Source: Alistipes sp.
GTDB taxonomy: Bacteria > Bacteroidota > Bacteroidia > Bacteroidales > Rikenellaceae
Direction: 5' to 3'
Length of the DNA stretch: 42,473 nt
Assembly (NCBI GenBank): GCA_017558115.1
Contig: JAFYWG010000012.1
Span: 1 to 42,473 of the forward strand
Position numbers and translations under genes: made by a program. The notes below the pieces were generated by a model. It was given only the letters and a program-made list of their open reading frames with translations, searched no databases and had not been told where the DNA came from. This document shows positions 16,284-25,094 of the stretch, in pieces. Every line of letters starts with the position of its first letter. Position 1 is the first letter of the stretch.

Positions 16284-17633
16284 ATGAAAAAGTTGCTTTT
16301 TACTTTCGCGATTGCGCTTGGTGCTGTATCATGCTTTGGCCCACATGGAGAGCTTGAGGGCATAGCACATGTTCCTGGCGTGGAGCCCGGCAAGGGAAAC
16401 AATTACAACAGTTACACCACCTATAAGGGCGCGCTCCTACCCGATCCAGAGTTTGGCGGTAGAGAGGATATGGTTCATCTGCTCGAACTTATCGGCAAGC
16501 AGAAGGGCGACATCGATGACAATGCCTTCGAAACGTTGCTCACAGAGAAGATATTCGAATGCACCGATAGATTTATGTATATCCACGACCCTGATGAGGT
16601 GCCATCGGATTACTGGTCATATGCTGGAGAGTGGGTTGGTGGCATGATGTACTACGACCTATCGATGTACGAAAACGGCGAGTTCGTCGTGCGCGAAACA
16701 TTTGCTCTAACAGGAGAGGCATGGCTCAATGAGTCGGGCTACTTGGGCTACCACCATATAGGTCAATGGGAGTATGACGCCGAGACAGACACCCTCTACA
16801 CCAGCGAGGATAAGAGCTACGCCGCTAAGGTGCTCTACTTCGATGGCGAGTTTGCTGTACTCGAGGGCTTCGTCTACCCTATGTGGCTCTACAACCCCAA
16901 TGAGCATCAATACAAACGCAACACACCTATGGAGCTCTATGGCTTCAAGTTTTCTGATGGCAAGGAGAACTATCTCGACGGCTACGAGATAACATCCGAG
17001 GACCTTGGCCCACTCAAGGAGAAGTGGTATGAGGAGAATATGTACTTCGAGGGTAAGCTGCTGCCCAACGATAGCACAAGCGCACGCGAGTGCTTCAATC
17101 TGGTGAGCACAGCCAATCCCGAGGAGGTTGAGGACAGCAGAATGATTAGCATCCTCACAAAGAGACGCCTGGAGTGTAAAGCGAGATATGCCACACGCGA
17201 CGACTTGGATTACTGGGTATACACCATCGTTGAGTGGCACGATGTTGTAGATAGGGTATCGGCATGTAGCGATATGTTAGGAAACGCAGATGGCTCATAC
17301 CTCACAAAGATTAAGATACACCCGTTCAACGAGAAATACGAGGAGACAACCGAGGCTAACCACTACGGCTGGTACAGAGAGGGCGAGTGGAGCTATGACG
17401 CTGACAGCAACACACTTACCACTATTATTAACAACACTGAGTATAAGGCACGCGTTGTATACATCGACATTGCAAAGAGCCGAGTTATCTTGCGTGGCAA
17501 CGTAGGATTCCTCTTCGACGCTGGCTACGACGACGAGATTCTCGACTGCAGATTCTACGAGGATGGCATGGATGACTACCTCAATGGATATACTACATAC
17601 GACGAGTTTGTAGAATACTGGCTGAACATGTAA
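16284..17633 (+). CDS. Unknown lipoprotein with two copies of one domain
   Basis: 449 residues, function not recognised. Lipoprotein signal MKKLLFTFAIALGAVSCFG with cysteine 17. The mature part is an internal duplication: about residues 36-240 and 253-449. Matching landmarks are YKGALLPD / FEGKLLPN; LTEKIFECTDRF / LTKRRLECKARY; DYWSYAGEW / DYWVYTIVEW; GQWEYDAETDTLYT / GEWSYDADSNTLTT; AAKVLYF / KARVVYI; ENYLDGYEI / DDYLNGYTTY. The pattern GxWxYDAxxxTLxT suggests a beta-barrel of lipocalin or similar style, which is inference. Monocistronic: own promoter upstream and hairpin downstream. Probably exported and surface or periplasmic. Confidence 0.8.
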   Translation: MKKLLFTFAIALGAVSCFGPHGELEGIAHVPGVEPGKGNNYNSYTTYKGALLPDPEFGGREDMVHLLELIGKQKGDIDDNAFETLLTEKIFECTDRFMYIHDPDEVPSDYWSYAGEWVGGMMYYDLSMYENGEFVVRETFALTGEAWLNESGYLGYHHIGQWEYDAETDTLYTSEDKSYAAKVLYFDGEFAVLEGFVYPMWLYNPNEHQYKRNTPMELYGFKFSDGKENYLDGYEITSEDLGPLKEKWYEENMYFEGKLLPNDSTSARECFNLVSTANPEEVEDSRMISILTKRRLECKARYATRDDLDYWVYTIVEWHDVVDRVSACSDMLGNADGSYLTKIKIHPFNEKYEETTEANHYGWYREGEWSYDADSNTLTTIINNTEYKARVVYIDIAKSRVILRGNVGFLFDAGYDDEILDCRFYEDGMDDYLNGYTTYDEFVEYWLNM

Positions 17634-17659
17634 CGACACTCTCGAATACAATTTTGCAG

Positions 17660-17694
17660 ATGAGGCTGCCCATTGGGTGGCCTCATTTCTTGTT
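17660..17694 (+). terminator. Hairpin terminator after duplicated-domain lipoprotein
   Basis: ATGAGGC (17660-17666) pairs with GCCTCAT (17680-17686), with an inner CCC/GGG pairing, followed by TTCTTGTTT. Confidence 0.7.
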
Positions 17695-17755
17695 TATGAA
17701 ACTGCGAGCTAAAATTTATTTTGGCCTAAAAACGAAAAAAAATGGCAAAAGTCGC

Positions 17756-17784
17756 TTGAGTATGACAAATTTTGCCTACCTTTG
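17756..17784 (+). promoter_or_regulatory. Bacteroidota-type promoter for asparaginase
   Basis: TTG (17756-17758), 18-base spacer, TACCTTTG (17777-17784). Transcription would start near 17791, which excludes the in-frame GTG at 17794 and supports the ATG at 17824. Confidence 0.65.
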
Positions 17785-17823
17785 TAAAGATATGTGGTGC
17801 ATAAAAGCCCACGACCTTCAGTT

Positions 17824-18861
17824 ATGAAGAGATCTTCGATATTGATAATATATACCGGTGGCACAATCGGTATGAAGACAGACGAGGCGACTGGCGCACT
17901 CGTTCCATTCGATTTTAGCGGAATTTACGAGGAGTTCCCCTCGCTAAAACGCCTCAAGGTTGACCTCGAGGTTTTGACCATAAAACCTCCTATCGACTCA
18001 TCAAATGTGTCGGTAGAGAACTGGGTAGACATGGCTCGACTCATCCGCGACAACTACTCGAAATATGATGGCTTTGTAGTGCTACATGGCACTGACACAA
18101 TGTCTTACTCGGCAGCGGCACTCAGTTTCATGCTCGAGAACCTCGCCAAGCCCGTAATCTTCACAGGTAGCCAGATTCCTATCGGCATCCTACGCACCGA
18201 CGGCCGCGAGAACCTCATCACAGCGATTGAGATTGCGGGGGCTCGCAACGAGGATGGTAACCCCATCGTACCCGAAGTAGCACTCTACTTCCAGAACAAG
18301 CTGATGCGCGGAAACCGCACCACGAAGCATAGCGCCGAGGCACTTAACGCCTTTGCGTCGTTCAACTATCAGGCCCTCGCAGATGTAGGTGTGAGCATTC
18401 AGTACAACACGCAGTGCATAGCACCCTATGCTCCCGACTTCTCGGATGAGTTCCGCATCAGCGAGTCGTTGTGCAACGACGTTATCGTGGTGAAGCTCTT
18501 CCCTGGCATACGTCCCGCAACACTTCGCGCGATGCTTATCGACAGCGGCGTGCGTGGTGCCGTGCTCGAGACATATGGCGCGGGCAATGCCCCCACATCG
18601 GATTGGTTTGTCGACATTGTGAAGGAGGCTATCGAGAAGGGTGTCATCGTGGTGAACGTTTCGCAGTGTAAAGATGGCGCTGTGCAGATGCACTTGTACG
18701 AGACTGGATTAGCACTTCAGGAGGCTGGCGTAGTGTCGGGTCACGACATGACAATAGAGGCTGCAGTGACAAAACTAATGTACGTTTTAGGCAAAAATTT
18801 GCCACTTTCGGAAGCACTCAATTTGATGCGTCGCCCACTGCGTGGTGAATTTACTTTGTAA
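17824..18861 (+). CDS. ansA: Type I L-asparaginase
   Basis: 345 residues from ATG 17824; an upstream in-frame GTG (17794) sits at the predicted transcription start and is unlikely. The enzyme hydrolyses L-asparagine to aspartate and ammonia in the cytosol. Without a signal peptide it fits type I (AnsA). Catalytic features: YTGGTIGM with T14, the same number as in E. coli AnsA; HGTDTMSYSAAAL with T90-D91; the lysine in YFQNKLMRG (about K159); FTGSQIPIG. The C-terminal allosteric domain (about 215-345; LETYGAGNAPTS, VVNVSQCKDGAV) is complete. Single-gene transcript. Confidence 0.95.
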   Translation: MKRSSILIIYTGGTIGMKTDEATGALVPFDFSGIYEEFPSLKRLKVDLEVLTIKPPIDSSNVSVENWVDMARLIRDNYSKYDGFVVLHGTDTMSYSAAALSFMLENLAKPVIFTGSQIPIGILRTDGRENLITAIEIAGARNEDGNPIVPEVALYFQNKLMRGNRTTKHSAEALNAFASFNYQALADVGVSIQYNTQCIAPYAPDFSDEFRISESLCNDVIVVKLFPGIRPATLRAMLIDSGVRGAVLETYGAGNAPTSDWFVDIVKEAIEKGVIVVNVSQCKDGAVQMHLYETGLALQEAGVVSGHDMTIEAAVTKLMYVLGKNLPLSEALNLMRRPLRGEFTL

Positions 18862-19119
18862 AGGCGTTGCAACTTCGGAAAATTATCCGTATATTTCGCA
18901 CTGATAAATGTCTAAAAAGTGGGAGATAACGGAGAGGTTGCACCCGCTTTATGGGCGTAATGGTTTGATTGATATATAGTTCCGCGGTATAATAGGGGCA
19001 AAAACCTCGAAAAATGGCACACTAAGCGGCACTGAGGCTTGAAAACGAAAAACTGTTAACTAGCAAAAACATAGAGAAAACAACTACTAAAAATTACAAA
19101 TTTTAACTATCAAAACACT
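18862..19119 (+). promoter_or_regulatory. Long upstream region of the exbB operon with two candidate promoters
   Basis: The 258 bases hold no gene. TTG (18867-18869), 20-base spacer, TATATTTC (18890-18897) is a near match to the Bacteroidota promoter and would leave a leader of about 215 bases. Separately TTGATT (18965-18970), 17-base spacer, TATAAT (18988-18993) resembles a classical sigma-70 promoter, unusual in this phylum. Which one is used cannot be told. Confidence 0.35.
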
Positions 19120-19914
19120 ATGAAAAAATTATTTTTGGTTTTGGCAGCTGCCACTCTCTCATTCGGCGCTGCTTTCGCACAGGAGGCTAACGAGGAGGCT
19201 GCACAGCAGGCTAACGTTGAGCAGGTTGTAGACGCTGAGGTTGACGAGGCTGCAGACGCTGAGGAGGCTGAGTTGCAGGGTGAGCCTATGCACTTCTCAC
19301 TCTTGAAGAAGTTCCTCGAGGGTGGCTGGGGCTGGATGCTTTTGCCTTTGATCTGCTTGATCCTCGGTATGGCTATCGCAGTAGAGCGTATCCTCTACCT
19401 CGCATTGTCTAAGGTCAACACTAAGAAGTTCATCGCTCGCGTTGAGGAGATTCTTAACACTGAGGGTGTTGAGGCTGCAAAGACATACTGCCGTAACACA
19501 CGTGGTCCCGTTGCTTCAATCTTCTACCAGGGTCTTATGCGCTACGATCAGGGCCTCGAGTCTGTAGAGAAGGCTGTTGTATCTTACGGTTCAGTTCAGC
19601 AGGGTAACATGGAGAGCGGTCTCTCTTGGATTTCATTGTGTATCGCACTTGCTCCATCACTCGGTTTCATGGGTACCGTTGTTGGTATGATCCAGGCTTT
19701 CGATGATATCCAGGCTCAGGCTACTATCTCTCCCGCAGTCGTTGCAGGTGGTATCAAGGTGGCTCTTTTGACTACAATGCTCGGTCTTATCGCAGCAGTT
19801 GTTCTTCAGGTCTTCTTCAACTACATCCTTGCTCAGATCGAGGCACAGGTTGTTAAGATGGAGGATAGCTCAATCCAGTTGATTGACATGCTCCAGGCAT
19901 ACAACAAGCGATAA
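19120..19914 (+). CDS. exbB: MotA/TolQ/ExbB proton channel family protein
   Basis: 264 residues. ExbB forms the pentameric inner-membrane channel that with ExbD turns the proton gradient into force for TonB-dependent transport. A cleavable signal-like start (ending GAAFAQ) is followed by an acidic Glu/Ala-rich segment (about 21-58), then membrane helices near 70-90, 165-195 and 215-240. Family motifs: GPVASIFYQGL, SWISLCIALAPSLGFMGTVVGMIQAF, and ALLTTMLGLIAAV with the channel threonines. First gene of a four-gene operon with an unknown protein and two ExbD proteins. The acidic N-terminal extension is common in Bacteroidota homologues. Confidence 0.94.
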   Translation: MKKLFLVLAAATLSFGAAFAQEANEEAAQQANVEQVVDAEVDEAADAEEAELQGEPMHFSLLKKFLEGGWGWMLLPLICLILGMAIAVERILYLALSKVNTKKFIARVEEILNTEGVEAAKTYCRNTRGPVASIFYQGLMRYDQGLESVEKAVVSYGSVQQGNMESGLSWISLCIALAPSLGFMGTVVGMIQAFDDIQAQATISPAVVAGGIKVALLTTMLGLIAAVVLQVFFNYILAQIEAQVVKMEDSSIQLIDMLQAYNKR

Positions 19915-19946
19915 TTTAGACCAACCTTTTTAAGAAGAAATTTATT

Positions 19947-20873
19947 ATGAAAGTATTTAGAATTATAGTCAGTATTCTTCTTGCTGTGCTCTCTGTAGCA
20001 GCAATTGGATGGGCTGTATTGGCTGGTATGAATGCCCCCGAGGGCAAGAAGATCACCGACGCCACTCCTCTTGTACAGAATGTAGCAACAACAGATGAGG
20101 GTATTGAGCAGTTCGGCAACGAGATCTCTATGATGATTGGTGACGACATGCTTACCCTTGAGGAGATCGAGGCTGAGGAGGCTAAGCTCAAGGAGACTGA
20201 GACAGTACACATCCCAGCATACGAGGCAAAGTTGGATCAGAAGAAGGAGGCTTATTTGACAGCTGAGGCTACTATCAACGAGCTTGGCGACAAGAACCTC
20301 AATGCAAAACAGAAGAAGGAGCGTGAGGCAGCTGAGGCTGTTATCGCAGACTACAAGGCTACTAACGACACTCTCCAGATCTACAAGGCTAACGTTGACA
20401 TCATGAAGGAGAACATCGCTGCATCTATCGAGGCAAACGAGACTGCAAAGGCAGATGGCCAGAACGCTGCAGCTTTGGCAACATCAGTTAGCTACACTAT
20501 CTACTGGTGCTACGCACTTCTTGCAATCATCCTCATCATCGCTATCATCAGCGCATGTGCAGACCTCTTCATTGGCTTCGCACAGAACTGGAAGAAGGCT
20601 CTCATCAAGTTGGTGGCAGGTGTTGTTATCGTTGTAGCAATCTACTTCGTAGCAATGTTCTTCGTTGACAGCCACGGCTGGCACGAGGGTGCTGTATTGA
20701 AGGATGCCGCAGGTTACGACCTCGGTCTTGGTACTGATCCCGCAACACGCGAGGTATTCGGTGCTTCAGACTACCGTATCGCTGACTTCAGCATTATCAT
20801 TGCGTACATTGTAGGTGGCGCTGCAATTTTGTCAGCAGTTTTCGCTGTAATTATCGGATTCTTTAAAAAGTAG
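19947..20873 (+). CDS. Unknown membrane protein with periplasmic helical region, ExbB/ExbD operon
   Basis: 308 residues; no known function. One membrane helix at 5-27, then a long hydrophilic helical stretch rich in Glu, Lys and Ala (about 65-175; heptad-like KLDQKKEAYLTAEATINEL), followed by two membrane helices (about 180-205 and 213-238), a soluble segment and a final helix (about 280-305). It lies between exbB and two exbD genes with gaps of 32 and 3 bases, a placement I believe is conserved in Bacteroidales. Inference: a structural or regulatory part of a TonB-type motor complex in which the helical region spans periplasm or cytoplasm. Confidence 0.75.
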   Translation: MKVFRIIVSILLAVLSVAAIGWAVLAGMNAPEGKKITDATPLVQNVATTDEGIEQFGNEISMMIGDDMLTLEEIEAEEAKLKETETVHIPAYEAKLDQKKEAYLTAEATINELGDKNLNAKQKKEREAAEAVIADYKATNDTLQIYKANVDIMKENIAASIEANETAKADGQNAAALATSVSYTIYWCYALLAIILIIAIISACADLFIGFAQNWKKALIKLVAGVVIVVAIYFVAMFFVDSHGWHEGAVLKDAAGYDLGLGTDPATREVFGASDYRIADFSIIIAYIVGGAAILSAVFAVIIGFFKK

Positions 20874-20876
20874 TGT

Positions 20877-21473
20877 ATGGCTAAAGCTAAGAAAAAGGCT
20901 GGAGAGATTAACTCTAGCTCAATGGCGGATATTTCATTCTTGCTGTTGATATTCTTCTTGGTCACCACTACGATGGATGTCGACACAGGTATGAAGCGTA
21001 CGCTTCCGCCCTGGATTGACCCTACAGAGCAGCAGAACGATGTTGATGTTAACGAGCGTAACGTACTTAAGGTAAACGTATCACGAAACGGTAGTATCAT
21101 GGTTGGTACTGAGGAGTATCGTGCAAACGACCTTAAGCGTTCGGCTGGTCACTCACGTCTCTCACGTGAGGTGTACCACTTCCTCGTAGACTCAGACAAG
21201 TCTAACAAGAAGGCTACTGAGATTGAGGGCGAGACATATAACATCAGCGAAGGTCTTGTTTCTCTTAAGGCAGATAACGAGTCAAAGTATAAGATCTATC
21301 TTCAGGTGCAGGATGAGCTTACTCACGCCTTCAACCTCTACCGCGACGACATCTCTCGCATGGTATATGGTGTAGGCTACAACGAGCTCGACGACATCCA
21401 GGCTGGTAACATCCGCAAGGCTGTTCCTATGAAGATATCTGAGGCAGAACCTAACGATCAAACAAAGAAGTAA
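20877..21473 (+). CDS. exbD: ExbD/TolR biopolymer transport protein (first)
   Basis: 198 residues. ExbD has one N-terminal membrane helix with the proton-carrying aspartate and a periplasmic domain. Seen: basic start (MAKAKKKAGEINSSS), SMADISFLLLIFFLVTT with the aspartate at residue 18 inside the helix, then a periplasmic domain (45-198) longer than the usual 140-residue total, including an insert after KKATEIEGE. Starts 3 bases after the previous gene, ends 2 bases before the next exbD. Confidence 0.93.
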   Translation: MAKAKKKAGEINSSSMADISFLLLIFFLVTTTMDVDTGMKRTLPPWIDPTEQQNDVDVNERNVLKVNVSRNGSIMVGTEEYRANDLKRSAGHSRLSREVYHFLVDSDKSNKKATEIEGETYNISEGLVSLKADNESKYKIYLQVQDELTHAFNLYRDDISRMVYGVGYNELDDIQAGNIRKAVPMKISEAEPNDQTKK

Positions 21474-21475
21474 TT

Positions 21476-21928
21476 ATGGCAGTAATGGCAAAAAAGGGCA
21501 AGCGTGAAGTGCCCGCTATGTCGACCTCTTCACTTCCCGATATCGTGTTCATGTTGCTCTTCTTCTTCATGGCAGCAACTACAATGCGTGAGGTTGATCC
21601 GTTGGTAAAGGTTCAGATGCCCCAGGCTAACGAGATCACTGAGCTCGACAAGAAGGATCTTGTAAACATCTGGATGGGTAAGCCCATGAACGCTAAGGCG
21701 GGTGAGGATGCTTTGAAGATTCAGCTTAATGATAAGACCCAGGAGGTTGAGGATATTCGTAACTTCATCAGCGCAACAACTGCAACTAAGGGTGTAAGTC
21801 CTAAGGATATCGTGGTTAACTTGCGTGTTGATAAGGAGGCTACAGTAGGTAAGCTTACTGCTGTTAAGCAGGAGCTCCGTAAGGCTGAGGCTTTGAGTAT
21901 CTCTTATGCAGCAATGCAGACGGAGTAA
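21476..21928 (+). CDS. exbD: ExbD/TolR biopolymer transport protein (second)
   Basis: 150 residues. Start at 21476 (MAVMAKKGKR) or the ATG three codons later. Helix SLPDIVFMLLFFFMAATTM holds the conserved membrane aspartate (D22). The periplasmic part includes the typical C-terminal segment DIVVNLRVDKEATVGKLTAVKQELRKA. With the preceding ExbD it may form a heterodimer in one channel. The operon ends at a perfect hairpin. Confidence 0.93.
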   Translation: MAVMAKKGKREVPAMSTSSLPDIVFMLLFFFMAATTMREVDPLVKVQMPQANEITELDKKDLVNIWMGKPMNAKAGEDALKIQLNDKTQEVEDIRNFISATTATKGVSPKDIVVNLRVDKEATVGKLTAVKQELRKAEALSISYAAMQTE

Positions 21929-21946
21929 TCCGTAACCAACATAGAA

Positions 21947-21986
21947 AGAGAGTAGGCTATCCGATTGGATAGCCTACTCTCTTTTT
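21947..21986. terminator. Perfect bidirectional terminator
   Basis: AGAGAGTAGGCTATCC (21947-21962), loop GATT, GGATAGCCTACTCTCT (21967-21982), then T-tract; 16 perfect base pairs. An A-rich flank on the left also serves the convergent thioesterase gene on the minus strand. Confidence 0.93.
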
Positions 21987-22007
21987 ACTCGTAGTGGGTA
22001 AAACCTC

Positions 22008-22484
22008 CTACAACTCGTCCTCTGTGTGGAAGTGACGGAAGTTGAACTCCTCGCGGGCACGCTCCTCGCTAAAGGTAAAATAGAGACACTCCACCTCTGT
22101 GGTACGCTCACCGCGGCAATTTGTTATCTCCACGGCTACGCGCACAAGGTTGCGGCGCTTCTCTACGATGCGGGCACGCAGTGTTATGTCTCCCTCACTG
22201 ATTAGCACGGGACGCAGATACTTGACCTCCATCTTCGAGGTCACACCTCCCGTCTGCAGCTTGCGGAATATCACCCAGCTCGCTATTTCGTCGGCAAGTG
22301 TCGCCTGAATGCCTCCATGCAGGGTGTTGCTCCAACCCTGAAACTCAATGCGTGGAGTCCACAAAGCAACTACATCGTCGCCATCCTCGAAGAACTCCAA
22401 TCTTAGGCCGCTCTCATTGTGGGGTGCACAGCCGAAGCAGCCGTAGCTCTCGACATCTACCCATGGGTTTACAATACGTTTCAT
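22008..22484 (-). CDS. PaaI-type hotdog thioesterase
   Basis: 158 residues, minus strand. Hotdog-fold acyl-CoA thioesterases of the PaaI group hydrolyse acyl- or aryl-CoA in the cytosol. The sequence has the N-terminal CFGCAPHNESGLRL, the helix motif LHGGIQATLADEIASW (about 55-70) with the conserved HGG and acidic residue, TSKMEVKYLRPV, and a final strand (VECLYFTF). The substrate is unknown. Convergent with the exbD operon (shared terminator) and divergent from the outer-membrane protein gene. Confidence 0.87.
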   Translation of the reverse strand: MKRIVNPWVDVESYGCFGCAPHNESGLRLEFFEDGDDVVALWTPRIEFQGWSNTLHGGIQATLADEIASWVIFRKLQTGGVTSKMEVKYLRPVLISEGDITLRARIVEKRRNLVRVAVEITNCRGERTTEVECLYFTFSEERAREEFNFRHFHTEDEL

Positions 22485-22511
22485 CTTTTATACGATTTTG
22501 TTAGATGCGAA

Positions 22512-22535
22512 GTTATAAAAAATATTATAACTTTG
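22512..22535 (+). promoter_or_regulatory. Promoter -7 element overlapping an inverted repeat
   Basis: TAACTTTG (22528-22535) matches TAnnTTTG. GTTATAA (22512-22518) and TTATAAC (22525-22531) form a perfect 7-base inverted repeat with six bases between, overlapping the -7 box, so it could be an operator. The ATG at 22544 is only 8 bases after the box, so the mRNA would be nearly leaderless. No -33 at the right distance. Confidence 0.45.
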
Positions 22536-22543
22536 TAGTATAG

Positions 22544-24991
22544 ATGAAGAGATTTGTGATATACCTAACCCTCATGCTTACTGCCTCGCTCCTACCCTGG
22601 CAGCGATGCTCTGCGCAGGAGACTGAGGAGTTGGACTATCGCGATTTCAAATTCTACAAAGAGGAGGACGAGGATATAACGCTATGGGCGGGTATGAACG
22701 ACACGCTGGTTGTTGAAAGCGAACATAGACGCTACGCCCCAAACTCGCACTATGCCCTTACGTACGCATCAAGCACCTATCGCGGTGAGCGCCTATCTAA
22801 GAGCAGCAACCTCTTTGGGTACACCACAATCGACTACACCACACTTCGCACGCTAAAAGGTCTGGGATATGGCGCAAACGAGCAGAACGGCATCGTCAAT
22901 GCGCAACTATCGCCATCAACGGGGCGTACCACAACCATCCTAACTGAGGCACAGCACTACGAAGGAGAGATGGTGCGTGCCGACTTCTCAGGCAAGGACT
23001 ACCTCCTTGGCTTGAGCCACCGCGGCGTATACTCCATCAACAAATATGGCGTGCCACTAAAAGAGGGGTGGACAATCATAGACTACGCACGCGTGCGCAC
23101 GGGGCGCGATATATATGTAGAGGGTGTGTTTACCAATGCCGTGGACCTCGCTGTTGGCGCATCATACAGGGGTCGCAACGACAGATTAGACCTCATCGTA
23201 TCTATGCCGTGGTCGGAGCGTGGACTTAGACAATCATCTACGGATGAGGCTTATACACTCACAAATGACATCCTATATAACCCCGCGTGGGGCATGCAGA
23301 ATGGCAGGGTGCGCAACTCACGAGTGGCTACCTCGCTACGCCCCGAAATCACGGCTTTGTGGCAACATAGAATATCTGTCGCAACTGACTTGTCGCTCGG
23401 CGTGAATGGCTACTTCGAGCGCCTCGGCACATCATCCCTCACATGGTTCGACGCACCTACGCCCGCACCCGACAACTACAAATATATGCCCTCCTACTAC
23501 TCCGACAACGAGCAGGCGGAGGTAGCTAAGGCGTGGACAACAAACGACCTACGCTACACACAAATCGACTGGGATAGACTCTATCACACCAACACCTTGC
23601 AGCACGATGGTGCGGCACGCTATGCCGTAACCCTACGCCGCACAAACCTTGCACACATAGCCCTAAACGCAGGATTTAAGAGCCGAGTAGGCATCGTAAC
23701 GCTTAACTATGGAGCAGAGATTCAGGGGGATAGCGAGCGCAGGTTTAGGCTTATGGATGACCTTATGGGCGCTACGCATATCCGCGATATAGACTACTAC
23801 TTGGCGGACGATGCAACCTACTCGCACCTAACGGATAACGACCTCCAAAACCCCAACGACATTGTCGAGGAGGGAGACCGCTACGGCTACGACTATCGCC
23901 TTGGGCGAATTGGTCTAAAACTCTACGCCATGGCAGAGTGGGACATTGCCGATTTAGACTTTGCGGTAGGTGCCGCGATGACACCCGAACTTATCTGGCG
24001 ACGTGGCTATTTCGAGAAGGAACTATTCGCAGGACGAGCCTCATTAGGCCACTCTAAGAGCATCACTCTCACCCCAGCCATGCTCAACGTATCGTGCCGC
24101 TATAATATTGAGAATCATGACATAAGCGCTGCATTCATGGTAAGCGCAACAAGTCCTGAAGCCGACGCCTTGTACCTACAACCCGAGTACAACAACCGCA
24201 TCATAGCAAAGCCACAACTCGCCACGACAATCTCTGCGGAGGTAGCATACTCCTACACCGCAAAACGTCTCCGCCTTAACGCCGCACTCTACCTAAACTC
24301 CACAACAGGCGAGACAGACGTTGTGCGCTACTACGACGACCTCGCGGGTGAGTACTCCAATGCCGTGGTTCGTGGCATAGGCCGCATACACTACGGCATA
24401 GAGGCGACTATAGAGGCCTCATGGTCGCGCCTATTTAGTTCGACATTTGCCATCAACTGCGCACAGTACCGCTACCATCGCAACCCCACGATAACAACCT
24501 ACGCAGACGACGATAACGCCCTGATTACCAAATCCGTTTCGAAGATGCGTGGTCACCACGTGGGAGCGCCCGAGATAGCCCTATATGGCGACATATGTTT
24601 TAGGCACAAGGGGTGGATGGCGCGAGCCTCGGTGCAGTATTGGGCACTGGGCTATATCTCACCCTCATATATCCGTCGCACGGAGCGCATACTCTCCTAC
24701 TGCGCCTCGGATGAGGAGGCCTCAACACTCGATATGCAGCAGCGCCTACCTGGCTCTGCTACTATAGACCTCGCCCTATCTAAGTATTTTAAGCTCAGCG
24801 CAAAGAGCTCTCTCGGCATACAACTTTCAGCACGCAACATACTGGGTAGCAATGTAGTATATAGTGGCTATGAGGAGAATCGCATATCGCTACGCAGGGT
24901 GGGCAATCGCACCGACGTAGCACCCTTTGCCAACCGCCTAAGCTACGCCTATCCGCGCCTTATCACAATCGCCATTTCTCTACGTTTTTAG
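22544..24991 (+). CDS. Outer-membrane beta-barrel protein of unknown substrate
   Basis: 815 residues. Signal peptide (FVIYLTLMLTASLLPWQRCSA) and then alternating amphipathic strands throughout; the last residues (LITIAISLRF) end in phenylalanine as BAM-dependent barrels do. The C-terminal region (LDLALSKYFKL... SIQLSARNILGSN VVYSGYEENRISLRRVG, shown in pieces) is like the end of TonB-dependent receptors, but I see no TonB box, carboxypeptidase-like domain or clear plug, so the N-terminal 100 residues are a different extension. Candidate roles are TonB-dependent-receptor-like transporter or passive channel; the ExbB/ExbD operon nearby is suggestive only. Function not known. Confidence 0.7.
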   Translation: MKRFVIYLTLMLTASLLPWQRCSAQETEELDYRDFKFYKEEDEDITLWAGMNDTLVVESEHRRYAPNSHYALTYASSTYRGERLSKSSNLFGYTTIDYTTLRTLKGLGYGANEQNGIVNAQLSPSTGRTTTILTEAQHYEGEMVRADFSGKDYLLGLSHRGVYSINKYGVPLKEGWTIIDYARVRTGRDIYVEGVFTNAVDLAVGASYRGRNDRLDLIVSMPWSERGLRQSSTDEAYTLTNDILYNPAWGMQNGRVRNSRVATSLRPEITALWQHRISVATDLSLGVNGYFERLGTSSLTWFDAPTPAPDNYKYMPSYYSDNEQAEVAKAWTTNDLRYTQIDWDRLYHTNTLQHDGAARYAVTLRRTNLAHIALNAGFKSRVGIVTLNYGAEIQGDSERRFRLMDDLMGATHIRDIDYYLADDATYSHLTDNDLQNPNDIVEEGDRYGYDYRLGRIGLKLYAMAEWDIADLDFAVGAAMTPELIWRRGYFEKELFAGRASLGHSKSITLTPAMLNVSCRYNIENHDISAAFMVSATSPEADALYLQPEYNNRIIAKPQLATTISAEVAYSYTAKRLRLNAALYLNSTTGETDVVRYYDDLAGEYSNAVVRGIGRIHYGIEATIEASWSRLFSSTFAINCAQYRYHRNPTITTYADDDNALITKSVSKMRGHHVGAPEIALYGDICFRHKGWMARASVQYWALGYISPSYIRRTERILSYCASDEEASTLDMQQRLPGSATIDLALSKYFKLSAKSSLGIQLSARNILGSNVVYSGYEENRISLRRVGNRTDVAPFANRLSYAYPRLITIAISLRF

Positions 24992-25053
24992 CAGAATTTA
25001 TCTCTCTTTGGTAAACTTTTGGCTTAGCGCTTTTATGTTTGCTTAATTTTTCT

Positions 25054-25061
25054 TATCTTTA
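25054..25061 (+). promoter_or_regulatory. Probable promoter -7 element for ricT operon
   Basis: TATCTTTA (one mismatch to TAnnTTTG), 33 bases before the ATG at 25095. No well-placed -33 element. Confidence 0.35.
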
Positions 25062-25094
25062 CCCCGATTTGTATATATATTATAACCGACGAAA

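Noticed and set aside
17794-17823. GTG start extending the asparaginase by 10 residues
   Set aside because: It falls at the predicted transcription start; ATG 17824 places the catalytic threonine at position 14 as in E. coli AnsA.
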